Shown one piece after another: positions 25,774 through 33,411 of a DNA stretch of 64,000 nucleotides. The DNA lies in NCBI GenBank assembly GCA_964420995.1, contig CAYQUX010000012.1:1-64000 (forward strand), given 5' to 3'. Numbering within the stretch: the stretch's first letter is position 1; every line of letters begins with the position of its first letter. The stretch is from Leptolinea sp964420995 (GTDB lineage: Bacteria; Chloroflexota; Anaerolineae; Anaerolineales; Anaerolineaceae). A program made the position numbers and the translations under genes. The notes beneath the pieces were generated by a model, which saw nothing but the letters and a program-made list of their open reading frames with translations, was not told the DNA's origin and did no database searches.

Positions 25774-25795
25774 AGATTTATCCGATGGCTAGAAT
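25767..25795 (+). promoter_or_regulatory. Strong promoter of the sod gene
   Basis: Perfect TTGACA (25767-25772), 17-nt spacer, TAGAAT (25790-25795). It overlaps the first codons of the divergent EamA gene. Confidence 0.8.
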
Positions 25796-25871
25796 TTTAA
25801 TTAGGATTGTTTCACTCTAATTTAGAGTCTTTACAAATCACTACCGACTTGACTTCCACAGGAGGACTATT

Positions 25872-26477
25872 ATGGCGTTTGAACAAATTAAATTAGCGTA
25901 TGGGTTTGATGCATTGGAACCGCATGTAGATGCCAGTACCATGGAAATCCATTATACCAAGCACCACGCGACATATCTCAAAAACTTGAATACAGCGGTT
26001 GAAAAACATCCCGAATTATTTGAGAAGAGCCTGGAACATTTATTGAGCGATCTTGACAGCGTTCCCGAAGATATCCGCACAGCCGTCCGCAATAATGGCG
26101 GCGGGGTGTATAACCACAATTTCTATTTTGAAGCCATGGGACCAAAAGGCGGAGCCCCCAAAGGAAAACTCGCCGAAGCCATTTCAAAAGCGTTTGGCAG
26201 TTTTGACACCTTCAAGCAGGAAATGGAAAAAGCTGGACTGGGTCGCTTCGGCAGCGGATTTGCCTGGCTCTCCAAGAAGAAAGATGGTTCCCTGGTGATC
26301 ACGTCTACACCCAATCAGGATACTCCGCTGACGGAAGGTCTAAAACCACTGTTTACGGTGGATGTTTGGGAACACGCGTATTACCTGAAATATCAAAACC
26401 GCCGCGCTGATTATCTTTCCGCATTTTGGAATGTGGTAGACTGGGATGTAGTAGAAAAGAGATTTCTCAATTCCTGA
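25872..26477 (+). CDS. sodA: Superoxide dismutase, Mn-type (Fe/Mn family)
   Basis: 201 aa. It converts superoxide to peroxide and oxygen. Metal ligands are visible: H27 (IHYTKHH), H82 (YNHNFYF), D164 and H168 (DVWEHAYY). The outer-sphere Gln sits in the C-terminal PNQD, and NNGGG precedes H82, which favours manganese over iron. No signal peptide, so cytosolic. AGGAGG precedes the ATG. The ferredoxin gene follows after 21 nt and is probably co-transcribed. Confidence 0.93.
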   Translation: MAFEQIKLAYGFDALEPHVDASTMEIHYTKHHATYLKNLNTAVEKHPELFEKSLEHLLSDLDSVPEDIRTAVRNNGGGVYNHNFYFEAMGPKGGAPKGKLAEAISKAFGSFDTFKQEMEKAGLGRFGSGFAWLSKKKDGSLVITSTPNQDTPLTEGLKPLFTVDVWEHAYYLKYQNRRADYLSAFWNVVDWDVVEKRFLNS

Positions 26478-26498
26478 TTTTCCAAAATTGGAGGACAG

Positions 26499-26909
26499 AT
26501 GGCTCATGTAATCACCAGTCTATGTTTACGCGAAGGTAGCTGCGCGATAGTATGCCCGGTTGAATGCATTGTCCCAGGAAAACCGACTGACCAGTATCCC
26601 GGCTACTATATCGATCCGGAAACCTGTATTGATTGTGATGCATGTGTCTCAGAGTGCCCATATGGTGCCATTTTTACAGAAGATGAAGTGCCGTCTGCTT
26701 ATGTAGCCAAAGGCGGAGAATACCTATCCATGCCTAAAGGTACGGATGGATTCACAGAAGTCTATAATGGCAAAGATCACAATGGTGGCGCCGTTCATCT
26801 TGAAGCGACCCGGAAACTTGCAGCCGGTGAAAAAGTAGACCTCACCCCTTCCATTGAAGCCAATGCGGCATATTTCAAAGAGGGACCTGGCTATCGTACC
26901 GCCGGATAG
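26499..26909 (+). CDS. Two-cluster ferredoxin with C-terminal extension
   Basis: 136 aa. Cluster ligands C9, C15, C19, C23 (with CPVECI) and C43, C46, C49, C53 (CxxCxxCxxxCP) indicate two Fe-S clusters as in 7Fe or 8Fe ferredoxins. Residues 60-136 are an unusual ~75-residue tail rich in Gly/Asp without further cysteines. GGAGG precedes the ATG. The position after sod suggests a shared response to oxygen, which is inference. A strong terminator follows. Confidence 0.88.
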   Translation: MAHVITSLCLREGSCAIVCPVECIVPGKPTDQYPGYYIDPETCIDCDACVSECPYGAIFTEDEVPSAYVAKGGEYLSMPKGTDGFTEVYNGKDHNGGAVHLEATRKLAAGEKVDLTPSIEANAAYFKEGPGYRTAG

Positions 26910-26933
26910 ACTTCTACATTGTTTGACAAAATA

Positions 26934-26973
26934 AACAACAGGATGGACAGTCCATGTCCATCCTGTTGTTTTT
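26934..26973 (+). terminator. Terminator after the sod-ferredoxin unit
   Basis: A 16-bp perfect stem (AACAACAGGATGGACA with its complement at 26955-26970), a 5-nt loop and a T-run. Confidence 0.9.
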
Positions 26974-27026
26974 AATCACTTCGGGTAGAATTTACCCATA
27001 CCCACGTCTGAAAGGGATGGATTTGT

Positions 27027-28466
27027 ATGGCGGAAGAATTGGAATTTCGACGGGAAATGGATTCCCTTGGTGAAGTAAAGGTGCCGGCTACAGTTCTCTA
27101 TGGTGCACAGACACAACGTGCTGTAGAAAATTTTCCAATCAGCGGGTTGAAACCGCGCCGGGCATTCATCTGGCCAATGGGTGTGATCAAACTGGCGGCC
27201 GCGAAGGTGAACGCGTCTCTTGGTCTTTTACCCGATCATATCTCCATAGCCATTCAAAAAGCGTCTCAAGAAGTGATGGACGGACGCTGGGATGCCGAGT
27301 TTGTCGTCGATCCATACCAGGCAGGCGCTGGCACCAGTCATCACATGAACGCGAATGAAGTGATCGCAGCGCGTGCCAACCAGCTTCTTGCGGGAAAGCC
27401 CTGTGAGTCTCGTGTCCATCCCAATGACCATGTCAACATGGCGCAATCAACCAATGATGTCATTCCAACAGCTATTCGCCTGGGTTGCCTGTGGAGGATG
27501 GATGAGTTGGATAATGCACTTCAAACCGCCTCTGCCGCCTTTAAGGCAAAATCCATTGAATTTGATACCGTTCTCAAATCAGGCCGCACCCACCTGCAGG
27601 ATGCTGTTCCGGTTCGTTTGGGGCAGGAGTTTGCCGCCTACGCGACAGCCATCGAACGGGACAGGGCTCGCCTGAACAAGGCATCATCCGGATTGTTGCA
27701 ACTCGGGATCGGTGGTACTGCCGCCGGTTCGGGGTTAAATGCCCACCCAGGGTATGCGCCGGCGATGGTCAAAGAAATGGCGTTGCTTACAGGGAAACCG
27801 CTCTCTCTTTCTGAAAACCTTTTTGAATCCATGCAATCCATGGCGGATTTTTCCGATTTCAGTTCCGCCATGCGCACCTGCGCGGTCACCTTTACCCGTA
27901 TCGCCAATGATTTGCGGCTATTATCTTCCGGTCCTGCCAGCGGATTGGATGAAATTCACCTGCCCCCTGTACAACCTGGCTCCAGCATAATGCCGGGGAA
28001 AGTCAACCCTGTGATGGCCGAAATGGTGAATATGGTGATGATGCAGGTCTGTGCCATGGATTCTGCCGTAGGTATGGCCGCTTCTGCGGGTCAGTTGGAA
28101 CTAAACGTGATGATGCCGCTGATCGCCTATGACCTATTTGAAATGATGCATATTATGATCGCCGCTGTGTCTGTTTTCACAGAACGTTGTGTGAAAAGCA
28201 TTCAGGCCAATCCAGAACGCTGCCGCTACTGGCTGGAACGCAATACCATTCTCGTCACCGCGCTCAATCCTTTGATTGGATATCAGGCGGGGGCCAAACT
28301 GGCGCAGGAAGCCCGTCGGCAGGATGTTTCCATTCTGTCAGTGGCAGAACAGCAAATAAATAACAGGGCACTTACCCGACTGGATGGACAACCTGTCACC
28401 CTGGAAGAAATTAAAACCGCCCTCCAGTCAATCGATTCAATGACCCGGGGCGGTCTGGTATCCTGA
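27027..28466 (+). CDS. Fumarase class II / aspartase family lyase
   Basis: 479 aa. It belongs to the fumarase/aspartase superfamily: HPNDHVNMAQSTNDVIPTA, SGRTHLQDAVP and the signature GSSIMPGKVNPVMAEMVN. MPGKVNP is fumarase-like, while the following VMAEMVN and the AGAGTSHHMNANEV stretch are closer to aspartate ammonia-lyase. The substrate is therefore either fumarate/malate or aspartate. AGGGATGG precedes the ATG. It is a single-gene unit, convergent with ppgK (14 nt between stops). The nearest metabolic genes do not settle the choice. Confidence 0.85.
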   Translation: MAEELEFRREMDSLGEVKVPATVLYGAQTQRAVENFPISGLKPRRAFIWPMGVIKLAAAKVNASLGLLPDHISIAIQKASQEVMDGRWDAEFVVDPYQAGAGTSHHMNANEVIAARANQLLAGKPCESRVHPNDHVNMAQSTNDVIPTAIRLGCLWRMDELDNALQTASAAFKAKSIEFDTVLKSGRTHLQDAVPVRLGQEFAAYATAIERDRARLNKASSGLLQLGIGGTAAGSGLNAHPGYAPAMVKEMALLTGKPLSLSENLFESMQSMADFSDFSSAMRTCAVTFTRIANDLRLLSSGPASGLDEIHLPPVQPGSSIMPGKVNPVMAEMVNMVMMQVCAMDSAVGMAASAGQLELNVMMPLIAYDLFEMMHIMIAAVSVFTERCVKSIQANPERCRYWLERNTILVTALNPLIGYQAGAKLAQEARRQDVSILSVAEQQINNRALTRLDGQPVTLEEIKTALQSIDSMTRGGLVS

Positions 28467-28480
28467 AGTGAATTGGCGGA

Positions 28481-29260
28481 CTAATCGGTTTTCCTGGGTC
28501 CGCGGGCTGCCTTCAGCAGGGTGTTACTGCGATTGGCATATACGGCCGCGCCCACCAGCCCGGCTTGATTTAATAACTGCGCTTGCACAATCTCAGCCCT
28601 AACGCGCAGGAAGTGAATGTACTGTTCAAATGACTTGCTGGCACCACCGCCGATGATAAAGACATCCGGTGAGAAAAGCCGCTCATACGTGGATAATACT
28701 TCCTGGAAACGCATCGACCATTCTTCCCAGGTCCATTTCTTTCGTTCGCGGGCCGCGTCTGAAGCCCTGCGTTCCGCGTCCTTTCCGCGGATCTCGAGAT
28801 GCCCGAATTCCGTATTCGGAAAAAGGTGGCCGTCAATGAAAACGGCAGAGCCGATTCCAGTGCCAATGGTCAACATGATCACCACCCCATGTTTGCGAGT
28901 CCGCCCTGCGCCAAATTCCATTTCAGCCAGGCCGGCGGCATCCGCGTCATTCAGCACATAGGATTTGCACCCGGTTGCTTTTGAAAGCAACGCGCTTACA
29001 TCTGTGCCAATCCAGCTTTTATCAATATTGGCGGCAGAATAAGCCACCCCATGATGGACAACAGCCGGGAACCCTGCTCCCAACACTCCTTTGTAGGAGA
29101 AATGCTTCACAACCTGACCGACAACTTCCGCCACATCATCCGGTCGGGCTTCTTCCGGCGTCGGCAATCGAAACCGATCAGATGTCAATGAACCGGTTGC
29201 CACATCTACAAGAGCGCCTTTAATCCCCGAACCACCAATATCCAGACCCAGGATTTCCAT
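28481..29260 (-). CDS. ppgK: Polyphosphate glucokinase (ROK family)
   Basis: 259 aa. It phosphorylates glucose, in this subfamily usually with polyphosphate as well as or instead of ATP. ROK features: LDIGGSGIKGALVD (phosphate 1), NDADAAGLAE (catalytic Asp region) and LTIGTGIGSAVF (phosphate 2). The N-terminal pattern with TPEEARPDDVAE resembles polyphosphate glucokinases of Actinobacteria and Chloroflexi, and the short length fits. It is the last gene of a four-gene minus-strand unit, 15 nt after mltG, and links glucose released from glycogen to glycolysis. Confidence 0.9.
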   Translation of the reverse strand: MEILGLDIGGSGIKGALVDVATGSLTSDRFRLPTPEEARPDDVAEVVGQVVKHFSYKGVLGAGFPAVVHHGVAYSAANIDKSWIGTDVSALLSKATGCKSYVLNDADAAGLAEMEFGAGRTRKHGVVIMLTIGTGIGSAVFIDGHLFPNTEFGHLEIRGKDAERRASDAARERKKWTWEEWSMRFQEVLSTYERLFSPDVFIIGGGASKSFEQYIHFLRVRAEIVQAQLLNQAGLVGAAVYANRSNTLLKAARGPRKTD

Positions 29261-29275
29261 TTTTCCTCCAGAGAT

Positions 29276-30424
29276 TTATGAATCAGGTTGTGTGCAACCG
29301 TTCATAGTATGTTCTTCAATGGTATGTGAGAACTCATGCCGGCCACTGTTATCACAGGCAGCGCGAAAGAAGAGATATGTCGATTCAGCCGGAAAAGCAA
29401 CTGCTTTGAGAGATAACTCATCAGGGTTTGATATGGGTGAAGGCGGCAATCCATTGATCATATATGTATTATAGGTCGATTCTATATGGACGTCTTGAAG
29501 GCTCATTGGACTCTTCCACCAACCCCATTCCTGATTAAATCCCAGGGCGTATTGCGCCGTGGGATCACTCTCTAATGGGATTCCCTGCCGCAGCCGATTT
29601 AGAAACACGGAAGCAATCAGAGGTTTTTCTTCATCCAGAATCGCTTCCCGTTGAATGATGGATGCCAGTATCACCGCCTGATAGATCGACAATCCCTGTC
29701 TGGAGAATCCGTCTCTCAATTCTGTTGATATTTTCTGCCTTGATCGATCCACCAGCGAAGCAATAAATTCATGTACAGTGGTACTTCGGCGAAACGAATA
29801 TGAACCCGGAGCCAGGAATCCCTCGTGTGAAATGGCTTCAGCATTGCTCAATTCCGCATCAACCAGTGGTTCATTTACGATGGCCAAAAATTGATCTACC
29901 GGTATGTCCAGACCCGATGTAGGCAACGCCCCCGCTATTTCTTCCTTGCGCCAACCGGGCAGCACATTAAACATCACCAGACTGGCATTCACATCTTGCA
30001 GGATCGTGCTCACATCACGCATGCTGCTGCCTGCCGGGATCAGGTACGTACCCGGTAAAATTCGTCGATCCGCCCCGGTATAAATCAACATCATCCGAAA
30101 TAATGATTCATCTGAGATTAAATTCTGCGCCTTCAGGTTGTAGATCACGCGGCTTATGTCCTGTCCGCTCTCCACGGTAAAAGCACTCTCCTTTCCAATT
30201 TCAGATGGCATGTTGATCTTCCCCTGGCCAATAAAAAGACGGAATTCATAGAATAAGGCCTGACTGGTTTTCAGGTTGCCGTCTGGTTTTCCCAATGATT
30301 GTTGAATTTGACCGCGAATTGCACCAGCGGTAAGGTAGAGCACGCTAACTACGCAGAACAGGAAAACTACGGCTATAATGCGCAGAATACTCCGCTTTGA
30401 TGCTGGTTGGTGTCTTTCGGTCAT
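29276..30424 (-). CDS. mltG: Endolytic murein transglycosylase MltG (YceG)
   Basis: 382 aa with one N-terminal membrane helix (about 12-31) and an extracytoplasmic YceG domain. The catalytic Glu lies in ASIIQREAILDEEKPLIASVF, followed by LNRLRQGIPLESDPTAQYALG and YNTYMINGLPPSPISNP, both family signatures. It cleaves nascent glycan strands and sets their length. It overlaps ruvX by 4 nt. A ruvX-mltG pair is a common arrangement in other phyla too. Confidence 0.93.
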   Translation of the reverse strand: MTERHQPASKRSILRIIAVVFLFCVVSVLYLTAGAIRGQIQQSLGKPDGNLKTSQALFYEFRLFIGQGKINMPSEIGKESAFTVESGQDISRVIYNLKAQNLISDESLFRMMLIYTGADRRILPGTYLIPAGSSMRDVSTILQDVNASLVMFNVLPGWRKEEIAGALPTSGLDIPVDQFLAIVNEPLVDAELSNAEAISHEGFLAPGSYSFRRSTTVHEFIASLVDRSRQKISTELRDGFSRQGLSIYQAVILASIIQREAILDEEKPLIASVFLNRLRQGIPLESDPTAQYALGFNQEWGWWKSPMSLQDVHIESTYNTYMINGLPPSPISNPDELSLKAVAFPAESTYLFFRAACDNSGRHEFSHTIEEHTMNGCTQPDS

Positions 30425-30840
30425 TTAACGCCCTTGCTGTCAAGATAAGATTGCAAGATCACGGCAGCCGCTATGGCATCCTGATGACCCCGCCGTAACT
30501 TTTGAGATCTACCTGCCTCCAGGGCAATCCTGCCGGCATCAACGGTAGAAAAAGCCTCATCTTGATATTCGACCGGTATGGGGAAGGATGTCTTTAGCGC
30601 ATTACCAAAACTGACAGCATGCCGCCCCATGGAATTAAGGTTACCGTCTTCCTGGTAACTGGCGCCGATTACCACTGCTTCAACATTGTTTTGCCGAATG
30701 ATCTCACAAATTGCATTTATATCCGTCATTCGGCTGCGATGTTCAATCACCTCAAACGGTCTGGCCAGTCGAGACTCACTGCTACCCAATGCCAGACCTA
30801 ATCTCTTTTCTCCAAGGTCAATTCCCAGATATATTGTCAT
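30421..30840 (-). CDS. ruvX: Putative pre-16S rRNA nuclease (YqgF/RuvX)
   Basis: 139 aa with an RNase H-like fold. N-terminal YLGIDLGEKRLGLALG holds the first catalytic Asp, VVIGASYQEDG is in the middle, and a YQDEAFSTVDA motif plus a final DAIAAAVILQSYLD provide the remaining acidic residues. In E. coli it is involved in 16S rRNA 5' end maturation. It overlaps both neighbours by 4 nt. Confidence 0.93.
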   Translation of the reverse strand: MTIYLGIDLGEKRLGLALGSSESRLARPFEVIEHRSRMTDINAICEIIRQNNVEAVVIGASYQEDGNLNSMGRHAVSFGNALKTSFPIPVEYQDEAFSTVDAGRIALEAGRSQKLRRGHQDAIAAAVILQSYLDSKGVK

Positions 30841-32345
30841 GGAACTACCAGCGTGATACGGGATTCTATCCAGGGAAGATATGGCAGCCAGACCGGCCAG
30901 GTTTCAATCACGGATGTCCGGTCGCACAGCACCTGATTCGCGATAATTGCCGCGGCCATTTCCCGACTGGTGCCGGTAATCCGGCGGCGCAGCGCGTTCT
31001 CATCCACGATGGGAATCATTAAACCCTTGATGTGTGATTGCAGTTTCACCGTTTTGGTGGATGGGTTATATTCCTGGCCGGTGATTTCGACAATCAAAGG
31101 TTCCCTTTCTGTAATCGTCCATCCGGGAATTATGCGGTTTGCCACCAAAAGCGATTTCGCCTGGTCCTTGAGTTCCGAAAACCGGACGACCTGGGCTGCG
31201 TACTCATCTTTCACTGTCAACTTCACCGTTGGTCCAACCTGCCCCACATCCGGTTTGATCTGTTCTGTGATATTCGAGGTTTTATGAATGGATGATGGTA
31301 ATAATACCTCATCAGATTCCAGTTGGGATGCGAGTTGGCGTTCCACATCTATTTTGAGTTTCTTCTCCATCGCGTCGCGCAGTAACCGGACATCATCATT
31401 GGATGGAGAAGGAAGTGATTTATCAGTACCGCCCGACACTGGTTGAGGGTTGGTCAGTTCAAGACGCAGGCCAAGTTCGCCATCAATTCGTGTTATTGAG
31501 TTTTCAGGGCTGTTTCCGTCTTTACCCGCGTACAGCGCTTCAATCTCAATACCGCTCACGCTGCCACCTGCCGGGATGGATGTGTTTTGGGTAATCTGAT
31601 ATCGCACGGTTGAAGAGACACTATTCAATACGATAGTCCCGCCTGGAAGTTCAATCTCTTGATCTGATCGGTTGGTAATCAGGATTTCTCCCCGTGCTTT
31701 TTTATCGGGCGCAGATGTAGTACCGGTCGTTGGACCGCTCATCTCACCGTCAACCACCGTCTCAACAAATTTTCCCTGAAGAATTCCAGGGTTAGATGCC
31801 CCGCCAGACATTGCCTGTACCTGGAACTCCACATTCATCTCTATCGTCTGTGCCATGGGATAAACGCTGACCATGGCGGAAGGAAGAAGCACAAGAAGTA
31901 GCGCGATCACGGCGATAATTCCGGCAAGCAGAAGGACAATTCGGATACCCGTTGGTAAAGATGTGCGGTTTCCATCCCCGGCTTTTTGCAATCGCAATTC
32001 TTCAATATCTACAGATTGAAGCGCATCATCCGGTATGGATAACGATCCCACATTTCTTTTACGCCTGTCCCATCCTTTACGCATTGCCCGATTAACCGAT
32101 TCGAAAACGGGTATATTGAGCTCACCTGCCTCTGTACAGACAGCCGGATCATCACACACAATCCCGAGACGGGAGCCCTGTGATTTGCAGATACGTTTTA
32201 TGGTAACCAGATCAACTTTGCGGTCAAATATCGCATAATTGACAGGCCATACCAGCAAAACTCGACTGGCTTTACCCCAGGTGACCTTATCTTGAATGGA
32301 CCCCAAATCTTCTGTACGGTCAAGCTGGATTACCAGTGTTTTCAT
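30837..32345 (-). CDS. Baseplate J/gp47-like membrane protein
   Basis: 502 aa. An N-terminal cytoplasmic domain (about 1-125) has a Rossmann-like pattern (VIQLDRTEDLGSIQDKV, RLGIVCDDPAV). A membrane helix follows at about 133-155, then a large extracytoplasmic beta-rich region. This region includes IPAGGSVSGIEIEALYAGKDGN, which resembles the baseplate J/gp47 fold of contractile phage tails and related systems. No other phage-tail genes are in the window, so a phage origin is unlikely; proteins of this type occur as stand-alone genes in Chloroflexi genomes. It heads the ruvX-mltG-ppgK unit (4-nt overlap with ruvX). Role unknown; an envelope function alongside MltG is an inference. Confidence 0.7.
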   Translation of the reverse strand: MKTLVIQLDRTEDLGSIQDKVTWGKASRVLLVWPVNYAIFDRKVDLVTIKRICKSQGSRLGIVCDDPAVCTEAGELNIPVFESVNRAMRKGWDRRKRNVGSLSIPDDALQSVDIEELRLQKAGDGNRTSLPTGIRIVLLLAGIIAVIALLLVLLPSAMVSVYPMAQTIEMNVEFQVQAMSGGASNPGILQGKFVETVVDGEMSGPTTGTTSAPDKKARGEILITNRSDQEIELPGGTIVLNSVSSTVRYQITQNTSIPAGGSVSGIEIEALYAGKDGNSPENSITRIDGELGLRLELTNPQPVSGGTDKSLPSPSNDDVRLLRDAMEKKLKIDVERQLASQLESDEVLLPSSIHKTSNITEQIKPDVGQVGPTVKLTVKDEYAAQVVRFSELKDQAKSLLVANRIIPGWTITEREPLIVEITGQEYNPSTKTVKLQSHIKGLMIPIVDENALRRRITGTSREMAAAIIANQVLCDRTSVIETWPVWLPYLPWIESRITLVVP

Positions 32346-32517
32346 TTATGAGTCCGGCTTTCTTTCCGTATCAGGATCAGTAGAATGTTCGTTAGAACCA
32401 GTAATACTGGACGGGTCTCCGCAGGGTTTATTGAAAAGCATGAAGCAAATCTGTTCGGTCTATCCAAGGAGAACCAAAGGTTACTATAATTATAAAAACA
32501 AATAGGAAATTCATCGA

Positions 32518-33324
32518 ATGAAAAAGATCATAATTCCCTCAGGAATTCTCATTCTGCTAATGGCGTGCAATTTCATTGGAGCATTGAACCCATCACGCAA
32601 CAACTCCATTTCAACCCAGGTCAGTCAGCAGCTGACGGCTTCCCCTATCGTCATCGCCACTCAAACTGCCGAGCCGGTAACCGAGACCCCCGTTCCCACA
32701 ACAACAGAGGTCCCCACAGCGACGATCACCTTCACGCCCACATTATCTCCGGATGATCCAAGGCAAAATCTCGGTGAGCCAACCTGGAAGGAAACCTTTA
32801 ATAAAACGAACCAGAATTTCCTCACCATTGAGAATGACCCCAATACCCGATTCGCGTATGAAAATGGATCGCTGACAATGACCGCCAAAAATACCGGAGG
32901 ATGGACGGGTTGGAGTATGTCCTATCCCAAACCAAAAAACTTCTACCTTGAAGGTACTTTCAAAACCGGTCAGTGTTCAGGTGATGACCGCTATGGAATA
33001 GTATTCCGGGCGCCCAATTTTGAAGATGGATACTTTTTCGGAATAAATTGTGATGGCAAGTATTCATTGCGTATCTACTCGCAAAAGGGCACGTTGATCC
33101 CCTGGACGCCCAATCCAGCCATCAACCCGGGTTCCAATCAAGTCAACCGGATCGGGATTCTGGCGTTAAATGATCGCTACGCGTTCTACGCCAACGGCAA
33201 GCTGCTTCAGGGAACCAACGAGACTACCTTTATAGAACCCGGCCTGTTTGGAGTCTTCATAGCCGCGTACAATACGCCAAATTTCACAGTTTACATGGAC
33301 GAAATTTCTTTCTGGAACAAGTGA
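32518..33324 (+). CDS. Lipoprotein with C-terminal concanavalin-like domain
   Basis: 268 aa. A signal peptide with lipobox LMAC (Cys17) predicts a lipid-anchored extracytoplasmic protein. Residues 40-80 are a Thr/Pro/Val linker. Residues 85-268 are beta-rich, with FAYENGSLTMTAKNTGGW, YGIVFRAPNFEDGYFFGI and FTVYMDEISFW, a pattern of concanavalin/LamG-like glycan-binding domains. AGGA precedes the ATG. A TATAAT lies at 32485-32490 without a good -35. It is a single-gene unit and the ligand is unknown. Confidence 0.8.
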   Translation: MKKIIIPSGILILLMACNFIGALNPSRNNSISTQVSQQLTASPIVIATQTAEPVTETPVPTTTEVPTATITFTPTLSPDDPRQNLGEPTWKETFNKTNQNFLTIENDPNTRFAYENGSLTMTAKNTGGWTGWSMSYPKPKNFYLEGTFKTGQCSGDDRYGIVFRAPNFEDGYFFGINCDGKYSLRIYSQKGTLIPWTPNPAINPGSNQVNRIGILALNDRYAFYANGKLLQGTNETTFIEPGLFGVFIAAYNTPNFTVYMDEISFWNK

Positions 33325-33411
33325 AAACTAAACATTGCCAGAACCTGCAATTCTCATTAACAACAGGCGTGGTATACGCCATCTCATTCTCTGTGGAGCC
33401 AAGCAAAACGC

